A stretch of DNA of 64,000 nt from Lachnospiraceae bacterium (GTDB taxonomy: Bacteria > Bacillota > Clostridia > Lachnospirales > Lachnospiraceae): positions 1 to 64,000 of the forward strand of contig JAGBEO010000006.1 of the NCBI GenBank assembly GCA_017936885.1, read 5' to 3'. Under the pieces are notes generated by a model, which saw only the letters and a program-made list of their open reading frames with translations, was not told the origin of the DNA and ran no database searches. Positions 18,239 through 25,848 of this stretch are shown here, in pieces. Position 1 is the stretch's first letter. The number at the start of each line of letters is the position of its first letter. The position numbers were made by a program, and so were the translations under genes.

Positions 18239-19816
18239 CTACTTGCGAAATTCTGCGGGGCTGACTCCTACATACTTCTTAAATTTTTTGTGAAAATAAT
18301 CTACGTTCTTATAGCCTGCCTGTTCGGCGATCTCATAGACTTTCAGCTTATTTTCCATAAGAAGCTGCTTGGAATATTCTATTCTTTTATGATCCAGATA
18401 AGTATTAAAACTCTCTCCTACCGTCTTGCTGAAAATTTTCCCCAAATAAGCGCTGTTATAACCAAATAACGGAGCGATCGTTTCCAGCTTAATGTTATTC
18501 TTAAAATTATGGTCAATATAAAACAGCACATCGTCTAAAATAGTATCTCTGGAAGGATTGCCGGTAGCATTCATAATCATCTCAAACTGCTTAGACAGAA
18601 ACCGGATAATTTCGTAAAGATAATTCTGGTTTGTAATAAAATCTATCACTGCCGAGTTGGTCTCAAACGGAATCTCTGCAGAAGTATAGGTACTGTTAAT
18701 TTTCTCCTTGACCTGCAGATATACATCTGTCAGAAACAGCTTAATCGTATTGATATCCTCCGAAACCCTGGTACAGACATCTTCCAGCTCCTGCAAGATG
18801 GCAACTACCATCTTCCGGTTAAAGGACTGTATATACCCGGCAATGCGGTTAGCGAAATCAAAAGCAGTATCCTCACCGAATGTCAAAGATCCGCTCTGAG
18901 AAATATCTGTTATTTTTCTTATAATCCCCGGAAGATTCTCATACCCCAGAGCATGCTGTTCCTGCGCACAGAAAAATCGACGGTTTAAGAGCGCCAGTGC
19001 GTCCTCGTAGGAGAGATGAATGTCTTCCACTGAGGTAACCGGTCTTCCGTAGGTTAAAAACATAGATGCCATAGGGCTGCCGGACTGCAGCGGCTGCTCC
19101 TCCAAATGCTCCAGAAAATCCATAAGCCTATACTGTCCATGACTTCCTTTGAGCAAAACCATATCCTTATTGTCCACCTCCAAATGCTCAAAAGTATTGT
19201 TTTCCTTGTTGGTAACCTTAAGAAGCTCTGCAAAGGTATACGGCGCTACGGCAGAACGGGTATGAAAGTCCTCACAGATCACAATCTGGTATACGTCTGT
19301 TGTCAGATGATAATGCTCCTTGTCCGCTTCCGACAGCGGCGTACTGATTGTGCCGGTAATCAGTTCATACAAAATCATATTTTTCGCTTTATTTTTCAGA
19401 TCTACAATATGACTGGACTGTTGTTTCTCATGGTCGATCAATTCTTTGATTTCACTGACGACCTGATATAATTCCTCTTCATCCAAAGGCTTAGTCAGAT
19501 AATAGCTGACACCGCTTTTAATTGCTTCCTGCGCGTATTTGAAATCAGAATATCCGCTTAAAATGATGCATTTGCCCATAAATCCGGCTTCCCTTGCGCG
19601 GCGGATAATCTCTGTACCGTGCATCCCCGGCATTTTTACATCCAATAGAACAAGACTTGGACGTAATGCCAGAATTTTAGACAGCGCATCATCTCCGTTC
19701 GCGGCTTCCCCGCACAGCCGGAAGCCTAACTGATCCCAATCGACAATAACTTTAAGTCCTTCCCTGATGGAAGCCTCGTCATCCGCAATAAACAATGTTT
19801 CCTTCTCTTCCTGCAT
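18239..19816 (-). CDS. YesN-type response regulator (REC + AraC HTH)
   Basis: A 525-residue response regulator. The receiver domain (about 5-125) has the acidic pair D12-D13, the phosphoacceptor D59 in LVLLDVKMPG and K109 in YYLTKPLDEEE. A middle region of about 270 residues leads to a C-terminal AraC-type DNA-binding domain (about 420-525, with NSAYLGKIFSKTVGESFNTYL and AEQAGYKNVDYFHKKFKKYVGVSPAEF). It is the likely partner of the kinase at 12555-14375, the two genes flanking the transporter operon from opposite sides. It probably activates the transporter and nearby glycosidase genes. Confidence 0.94.
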   Translation of the reverse strand: MQEEKETLFIADDEASIREGLKVIVDWDQLGFRLCGEAANGDDALSKILALRPSLVLLDVKMPGMHGTEIIRRAREAGFMGKCIILSGYSDFKYAQEAIKSGVSYYLTKPLDEEELYQVVSEIKELIDHEKQQSSHIVDLKNKAKNMILYELITGTISTPLSEADKEHYHLTTDVYQIVICEDFHTRSAVAPYTFAELLKVTNKENNTFEHLEVDNKDMVLLKGSHGQYRLMDFLEHLEEQPLQSGSPMASMFLTYGRPVTSVEDIHLSYEDALALLNRRFFCAQEQHALGYENLPGIIRKITDISQSGSLTFGEDTAFDFANRIAGYIQSFNRKMVVAILQELEDVCTRVSEDINTIKLFLTDVYLQVKEKINSTYTSAEIPFETNSAVIDFITNQNYLYEIIRFLSKQFEMIMNATGNPSRDTILDDVLFYIDHNFKNNIKLETIAPLFGYNSAYLGKIFSKTVGESFNTYLDHKRIEYSKQLLMENKLKVYEIAEQAGYKNVDYFHKKFKKYVGVSPAEFRK

Positions 19817-19937
19817 TTCCCCACGTCCTCAAAAGAAATATTACACATCCTATCAACATGATTATTGTTATAGTATTAAGCATAACATGAACCGCCTTTT
19901 CGTGCAAGAAAACCGCTGTCTGTACACAAGCCCGTAG

Positions 19938-19967
19938 AAAAGGAGCATCTGATTTCTCAAATGCTCC
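19938..19967 (-). terminator. Terminator of the GH42-GH29 operon
   Basis: In minus-strand RNA an 11-bp stem capped by a GAAA tetraloop (19942-19952 with 19957-19967, one G-U pair) is followed by UUUUC. It begins about 19 nt past the GH29 stop. Confidence 0.85.
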
Positions 19968-19985
19968 GTGAATTTACCGTTTTCT

Positions 19986-21470
19986 TTATTCCACACTCAC
20001 CTTTATCACCACAGGATTTATGCCGGGAACTGCACAGGACGTTATATGAAGTCCCTCTTCATCGATATGATACTGGGGCTTCTGTGCCAGTCCGAGAATC
20101 GCAACATCCTTAATAATTCCGTGGAAATTCGGTTTATTGGCATCCCTGGTCTTCGCCAGCGAGCGGATCGTTATATGCCCATCCTCCGGGTATTGCAGAC
20201 AGATGGCATATATACAGCCGCTTCCGGCAGTGAAACGAATATCTTCCCCGGTATAAACGGTCGCTGCACCGTCACTGAACTGCCCCTCCGTCTCTTCCGT
20301 AGGCCCTTCTGCCGCATACCGCCAGGGCTTTGTATTATAAATTGCCTCGCCGTTAACCGCCAGCCATCTGCCGATCTCCTGTAATATGGTCATATCCTCC
20401 CCGGCAAAAGAGCCGTCCGCTTTAGGTCCCACATTAAGCAGAAGATTACCGTTTTTACTGACCACATCCGCCAGATAACAGAGAATCTCATAACTTGATT
20501 TATAATCCAAAGAGGTCGTGTAACACCATGAATTGCGGGCAATGGCTGTGTCAGTTTGCCAGTGATAGGGCTTGGCATCTGCGAATTTGCCCCGCTCCAC
20601 ATCCACAATACCGCTGCCAAATGCCATGGCATCATGCTTATAACTAATGGCAGCAGGAAAGCCCCATTCCAGACCGCGATTGTAATAATAGGCTGCAATT
20701 TTGCGCAGATATGGTTTATATGCCTCATGCTGAATCCACCAGTCAAAATACAGAAGCCCCGGCTGATAACGGTCTATGATTTCACAGGTACGGCACAGCC
20801 AGTCTTCCAGAAATTCCTCAGAAGGATATGGTTTGGCAAACAGATCCTGCTGGTCTGGCTGCTGTCTTTCCGAAGGCCAGTAGAAATCGCCGCAGTGCAG
20901 CGGCTCCCTGATATCACTGTCGAAATCCTTGCCGTTCCCCATAAACCAGTGGTGCTCCGCCCTGTGAGTCGAAGTGCAAAACATCATGCCCCGTCTCTCG
21001 AAAGCAGCTTTCAGCTCACCGAGAATATCTCTCTTGGGCCCCATCTGCGCGGCATTGTAAACAGAAAGCTCACTCCGGTACATCTGAAACCCGTCATGGT
21101 GCTCTGCCACCGGAACGACATATTTCGCACCCGCATTGAGAAAAGTGTCCGCCCACAACTCCGGGTCAAATTTCTCTGCCGTAAACATCGGAATGAAATC
21201 TTTGTAACCGAAATCCTTATGCGCACCATAGGTTTTGATATGATGTTCATATTCCGGTGTTCCTTGAATATACATATTCCGGGAGTACCATTCATTGCGG
21301 AATGCAGGCACACTATAAAGCCCCCAATGGATAAAAATTCCGAATTTCGCTTTGGCAAACCAGCCCGGCATCTCAAAGTCCGTCAGAGAATCCCACGTAT
21401 CGTGATATGGGCCTCTGTCAATGATCCTTTGAATCTGCGCAAGATATTCCGCCTTTTTATCTGATACCAT
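19986..21470 (-). CDS. GH29 alpha-L-fucosidase
   Basis: A 494-residue GH29 enzyme that removes terminal alpha-L-fucose. The barrel motifs FGIFIHWGLYSVPAFRNEWYSRNMY (in two halves) and VPVAEHHDGFQMY are clear, and the nucleophile is D243 in GLLYFDWWIQHEAYKPYL. NGNLLLNVGPKADGSF is the family signature late in the barrel. A short C-terminal beta domain follows. No signal peptide is present, so it acts on imported oligosaccharides. GGAGGG lies about 11 nt upstream of the ATG. It follows the GH42 gene by 127 nt on the same strand, consistent with one operon acting on fucosylated galactosides such as xyloglucan side chains or host glycans. Confidence 0.94.
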   Translation of the reverse strand: MVSDKKAEYLAQIQRIIDRGPYHDTWDSLTDFEMPGWFAKAKFGIFIHWGLYSVPAFRNEWYSRNMYIQGTPEYEHHIKTYGAHKDFGYKDFIPMFTAEKFDPELWADTFLNAGAKYVVPVAEHHDGFQMYRSELSVYNAAQMGPKRDILGELKAAFERRGMMFCTSTHRAEHHWFMGNGKDFDSDIREPLHCGDFYWPSERQQPDQQDLFAKPYPSEEFLEDWLCRTCEIIDRYQPGLLYFDWWIQHEAYKPYLRKIAAYYYNRGLEWGFPAAISYKHDAMAFGSGIVDVERGKFADAKPYHWQTDTAIARNSWCYTTSLDYKSSYEILCYLADVVSKNGNLLLNVGPKADGSFAGEDMTILQEIGRWLAVNGEAIYNTKPWRYAAEGPTEETEGQFSDGAATVYTGEDIRFTAGSGCIYAICLQYPEDGHITIRSLAKTRDANKPNFHGIIKDVAILGLAQKPQYHIDEEGLHITSCAVPGINPVVIKVSVE

Positions 21471-21597
21471 AGAATCTCTTCCCTCCTGAAATCTGTCTGA
21501 ATGCTTCTGCTTTATTTTCCGTTATCTTTTTCCCATAACAGAGCTTCTTGCCTATTATTCTTACGCTCCCGGCTATTACACGAAACCAGATCCCCTG

Positions 21598-23613
21598 CTA
21601 CTTCGTATGAATAACAGCTACATCCTTAGCCGCCAGCGCCAACGCATCGCCGGCCTGATACTCGGTATCCTTCAGGATGTCCCTGCCTCCCTGCGGCAAA
21701 ATAATCTCATGACTCTCCGCATCATGATTAAGCAGGAAAAGGAAGGTTCCGTTTGCATTGCTGCGCTTAGTGACCTCCACGCACTCCGGCGTGTCCAGCA
21801 CTGGCTCTATGCCTGCCTGGGCACAAAGTTCTCTGATAAATGTACTGTAAAAGGCTGCGTTAGACCGGGTTGCAACATAATATGCCTTACCTTTTCCAAA
21901 AGTATTACAGGTTAAAGCAGGCATTCCCGCATAGAAATCCTTTTCATAGCTGCACAGTACTTCCGCACCTTCCGTATGCAGCAAATCACAGATTAAAACT
22001 GCCGGATAAGTCACTCCGCCATAGGTAAAGCTGTTCTTTGTCTCTTCCGGCAGCGCATCCTCTTCCTCAACCCAGATACCCAGAATATCCCGCAGCTTAC
22101 CCGGATAACCGCCTACCGTAACCAAATCATGATCATCCACATAGCCGCTGAAGAAGGTCGTTACAAATCTGCCTCCCTCTTTTACGAACTCTCTGATTTT
22201 CTCATCATATCCCGGTTTTACCATATAGAGCACAGGGGCAATAACGAGAGAATAACAGGACAGATCATCTTCCACGCTGATCAGATCGGCAGAGATATTC
22301 AGATCATTCAATGCCTTATAATAATTAAAAATTTCATCACAGTAATGCAGACTCACACTGGGGCCTGCGGAATAGTCAGTGGCCCACCAGTTGTCCCAGT
22401 CAAACACAATCGCCACTTTGGCATCTGTTCTGGCACCCAGCGTCAGCGCGCCCATTTTATCAAGTTCTGCACCCAGCTCTGTAATTTCCCTGAACACTCT
22501 CGTGTGCTCATGTCCTGCATGGTCGATTACGGCACCGTGATATTTCTCACAGGCACCGATACTGCGCTTCATCTGGAAGAACATAACCGTATCCGCACCG
22601 TGCGCCACCGCCTGATAGCTCCAAAGCCTCATGACGCCGGGACGCTTTAAGGCATTGTACGGAAGCCAGTTGGTAACGCTGGGTGTCTGCTCCATCAGTG
22701 CAAATGGTTTTCCCTGTTTTAACCCCCGCATCAAATCATGCCTCATAGCAGTTTCTTCAAAGGGCGCTTCATTGGAGGGATAATTGTCCCAGGAAATGAA
22801 GTCCATGTATTTCGCCCACATCTGATAATCCAGCGGCTGATAGGTTCCCATCAGATTTGTAGTAATCGGAATATCCGGTGTGATCGCATGGATGGTGTCA
22901 TATTCTAATCTGTAGCAATTTAGTATGCTTTCTGAATTGAATCTTTTGTAATCCAGTGAAATACCCTGAAAAGTAGTGCTGTTATAATCAAAATGTTCAG
23001 AAAGCATATTCGGCGCTACAATATCCTCAAAATCATAGAAGGTATGTCCCCAGAAAGCCGTATCCCACGCCTGGTTCACCGCATCTATCGTCTTATACTT
23101 CTCCTGCAGCCATCTGCGGAAAGCCTTTTCACAATTCTCACAATAACACTCCCCACCGAATTCATTGGAGATATGCCATGCCACAATATTGTCATAGGAT
23201 TGATATCTTTCGGCAAGCTTTGCGGCCAATGCCTTAGCATATTTATGATAAGTCGGGCTGTTGGGACAAGAATTATGACGGCAGCCGAATTTTCGCTTCA
23301 TTCCGTTAAAATCCGTCCTGAGAATATCCGGATGTTTTCTTGCCATCCACGCAGGATGCGCTCCGGTAGCGGTAGCAAGACAGATTTTCATGCCATGCCT
23401 TGTCACCATATCCACGATTTTATCCAGTTGATCGAAGCAGTAGGTTTCTTCATCCGGCTGCAGCGCCGCCCAGCTAAACACATTTAATGTTACAACATCA
23501 ATATGCGCCAGCTTCAAAAGACGCATATCCTCTTCCCATGTCTCTTCCGGCCACTGTTCCGGATTATAATCTCCGCCGTACAAAATCTTCTTAACTTTTT
23601 CACTCTCAATCAT
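21598..23613 (-). CDS. GH42 beta-galactosidase
   Basis: A 671-residue cytoplasmic GH42 enzyme. It has the family opening LYGGDYNPEQWPEETWEEDM, acid/base E151 in WHISNEFGG and nucleophile E309 in FALMEQTPS. The zinc-type cysteine cluster (C111 and C156/C158/C161 in ECYCENCEKAF) is present. A trimerisation domain (about 400-600) and a small C-terminal domain follow. GGGAGG lies 8 nt before the ATG. It lies 31 nt downstream of the interrupted binding-protein gene and upstream of GH29, probably as one transcript. Beta-galactosides or alpha-L-arabinopyranosides are possible substrates. Confidence 0.95.
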   Translation of the reverse strand: MIESEKVKKILYGGDYNPEQWPEETWEEDMRLLKLAHIDVVTLNVFSWAALQPDEETYCFDQLDKIVDMVTRHGMKICLATATGAHPAWMARKHPDILRTDFNGMKRKFGCRHNSCPNSPTYHKYAKALAAKLAERYQSYDNIVAWHISNEFGGECYCENCEKAFRRWLQEKYKTIDAVNQAWDTAFWGHTFYDFEDIVAPNMLSEHFDYNSTTFQGISLDYKRFNSESILNCYRLEYDTIHAITPDIPITTNLMGTYQPLDYQMWAKYMDFISWDNYPSNEAPFEETAMRHDLMRGLKQGKPFALMEQTPSVTNWLPYNALKRPGVMRLWSYQAVAHGADTVMFFQMKRSIGACEKYHGAVIDHAGHEHTRVFREITELGAELDKMGALTLGARTDAKVAIVFDWDNWWATDYSAGPSVSLHYCDEIFNYYKALNDLNISADLISVEDDLSCYSLVIAPVLYMVKPGYDEKIREFVKEGGRFVTTFFSGYVDDHDLVTVGGYPGKLRDILGIWVEEEDALPEETKNSFTYGGVTYPAVLICDLLHTEGAEVLCSYEKDFYAGMPALTCNTFGKGKAYYVATRSNAAFYSTFIRELCAQAGIEPVLDTPECVEVTKRSNANGTFLFLLNHDAESHEIILPQGGRDILKDTEYQAGDALALAAKDVAVIHTK

Positions 23614-23644
23614 TGCAATACCTCCCTTATATTTTAAAAGTATA

Positions 23645-25380
23645 TCAATCTGCCGCCTGCTCTGCTTCTATGGCTTGCTCGCGTATCTGTGTCTGTATTT
23701 TGGCATTCTTCATATCCTCCTGCAAGACCTGCTCATAACCTAGACTGTCAGCCGAAGTGCGCATTTCTTTCTGCAATGCGTAAAAGGTCTCTTCATCCCT
23801 GGCAAACACCATTTTCCAGGAATAATCTACAATCACACTGCTGCACTGGCTTCTCAGTGTGGCATATTCTGAATTCTCTGCGGCTGCCTGATAGGTAATA
23901 CCGGGACATACAAGGTACTGGTTATGCTCAAGCAAATAGTTAAGCGAAGTATCTGACTGCATATTCTCCCGCCAGGCAACGTCTAATTTCGTATTTTCCA
24001 AAAATTGATAAGAGTCCCATAATGTATAGAAATAAGGATAACCGTTAGGATCTTCGTCAATTAGGGCAACACTGTTAAAGTTCAAATCAGAACACCCTGT
24101 GGTCCAGGTACCGCCACCCCATTCCTTCGGCACATTCACATTCTCCCCGGACAATGCCCGCACGCCAAAATCCGTCAGTACGGGGCCCCTGTCTGTCATT
24201 TCCCATGTCAGGCCCTCCGGGCCCGCCGTACCGGACACCGGCTGTGCACTGTTAGCATATATGCCTTCCGGGGAATACAGCCAGTCTATGAACGCGGCAA
24301 GTCTCTCCGGGTCTTTTGCACCGGAACCGATCGCTATAATAGTATTGGTTCGCCCCATAGGGTTGCAGCCGTTAAAGAGAATCTGTAAATCCTCAATAGG
24401 CACTAACATAAACCCTTTGCCGTTTTCCCTGTTTTCTATTGTATTATAAGCTGATTTGCCAAGCCATGGCCAGTAGGAAAACAAAATATCTCCCCGAGCA
24501 CATTTACTGAAAACATCCATGTATTTCTGATTCGCAGAATCCGGGTCTATCAGTCCCATCTGGTTAGCCGTATAATAAAATTTCAATATACGCTGATAAA
24601 TAGAATCCTCATCTAAAATATTCTGATAATCGGAACCGTCAACTTTATATAAAACAAATCCATATTCCTCATAACCATAGAAACATGCGGGCTGTTTCGC
24701 AGCACTCATCATATTGCCGTCCCAGTCCTTAAAAAACTGAAACCATAAGTCTTATTACCTGATTCACTGACCGGATATGCCTCCTGCATCTGTTTCAATA
24801 CCGGAAGCAGATCTTCCAACGTTTCCATCTGCGGCGCTCCGATTGCCGTATATAAATCATACCGCAGATACGGTCCAAAGGTAGGCTCCGTATTTTCACT
24901 CGGCTTTACACAGCTATTTAAGGATATTTCGGAGGGAATGGCATAAATTGCCGTCTCGGATACCGGATCATTATAGCTGCGGATAGCCGTTTCATACTTC
25001 ATGATATCCTTATCCTCCAGAAATTCACTCATATCCATTACAAGTCCTGCCGTTACCAGATCCCGCAGGTTATTGTTACTGCCATCGCAGATAATCAGAT
25101 CCCCCAGATTGCCTGCTGCCGCCCTGGTCTCATAAAGGGTATTTCCGCCGCCTGCCACATTCGGTGCAATAATATTCAGTTCCATGTTAAATTTGTCTTT
25201 GACGATTTTGGCAAACCAGCCGGACTGAATACCCTGATCGTTGGCAAGTGCATCAAAAACATCTATCATGAGCGTTTCTTCGTATATCGGTTCCCTTTTC
25301 TTATAATGTAGTCCTGCCAACAGAGCCGCTGCAACACATAACACTGCCGCAGCCGCTGTCAATATATGTTTCTTTTTCAT
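23645..25380 (-). pseudogene. LplA-like solute-binding protein split by a -1 frame change
   Basis: One binding protein is spread over two frames. The N-terminal part (25380-24709, 223 residues) ends TYGFSFLRTGTAI; the C-terminal part (24712-23645, 355 residues) begins MMSAAKQPACFYGYEEYGF. In other members FSFFKDWDG-like sequence joins these. The change lies at a run of six T on the coding strand (A at 24731-24736) and reads T TTT TTA in frame, a canonical -1 slippery heptamer. The stop of the first part overlaps the ATG of the second (ATGA). A lost T, a sequencing error or real frameshifting are all possible. The N-terminal hydrophobic segment ends LLAGL, with no lipobox Cys. Confidence 0.82.
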
Positions 25381-25454
25381 GCTCTCGCTTATCCCCCGTA
25401 TGCCGTTTCTCACGATCCGCCGATACTGTCACATAACCGCAATATGTTACTATC

Positions 25455-25463
25455 AGTATAGCA
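25455..25463 (-). promoter_or_regulatory. Extended -10 promoter of the binding-protein/GH42/GH29 operon
   Basis: On the minus strand TGC-TATACT forms an extended -10 box about 75 nt upstream of the binding-protein start. No good -35 hexamer is found at 16-18 nt, as is usual for extended -10 promoters. Confidence 0.45.
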
Positions 25464-25562
25464 TTTCAGAACTTCTGTGAATACCAAACAAATTCATGAT
25501 TTTGTACCTTGTTTTTTAGCGATATCGCCCCATAAGGAAAACTCTTAAGTTTCTTACTGTAC

Positions 25563-25595
25563 AAAAAAATACCCCATCGAACGATGAGGTATTTT
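25563..25595 (-). terminator. Terminator of the tRNA-Tyr/tRNA-Leu transcript
   Basis: In minus-strand RNA a stem of about 12 bp (25582-25595 with 25566-25579, loop CGUUCG) is followed by seven U. It starts 3 nt after the mature 3' end of tRNA-Leu. Confidence 0.92.
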
Positions 25596-25597
25596 AC

Positions 25598-25683
25598 TGC
25601 CGGCGACCGGAATCGAACCGGTACGGGGGGTTAGCCCCGCAGGATTTTAAGTCCTGTGCGTCTGCCAGTTCCGCCACGCCGGC
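25598..25683 (-). tRNA. tRNA-Leu (anticodon UAA)
   Basis: An 86-nt class II tRNA. The acceptor stem GCCGGCG pairs with CGCCGGC and the discriminator is A. The anticodon loop ACTTAAAAT gives UAA. A long variable arm (GCGGGGCTAACCCCCCG) and the T-arm GGTTCGATTCC are present. CCA is not encoded, so it depends on a CCA-adding enzyme such as the one at 39104-40465. Confidence 0.95.
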
Positions 25684-25703
25684 AAAAGTATAAGCAAATC
25701 AAA

Positions 25704-25785
25704 TGGATGGAGGTGGATTCGAACCACCGAAGCAATTTGCAGCAGATTTACAGTCTGTCCCCTTTGGCCACTCGGGAATCCATCC
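25704..25785 (-). tRNA. tRNA-Tyr (anticodon GUA)
   Basis: An 82-nt class II tRNA. The acceptor stem GGATGGA pairs with TCCATCC with discriminator A; the anticodon loop ACTGTAAAT gives GUA; a long variable arm and the T-arm GGTTCGAATCC are visible. CCA is not encoded. It is 20 nt upstream of tRNA-Leu in the same transcript. Confidence 0.95.
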
Positions 25786-25819
25786 ATAGTGAGTCCATTA
25801 GTATGTCTCACAAGTATCA

Positions 25820-25848
25820 TTTATATCATATCATTCCATAAAATGCAA
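25820..25848 (-). promoter_or_regulatory. Promoter of the tRNA operon
   Basis: TTGCAT (25843-25848) and TATAAA (25820-25825) are separated by exactly 17 nt on the minus strand. The start would be near 25813, about 28 nt before the mature 5' end of tRNA-Tyr. The -35 box lies inside the 3' end of the GH13 gene and the -10 just past its stop. Confidence 0.7.
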
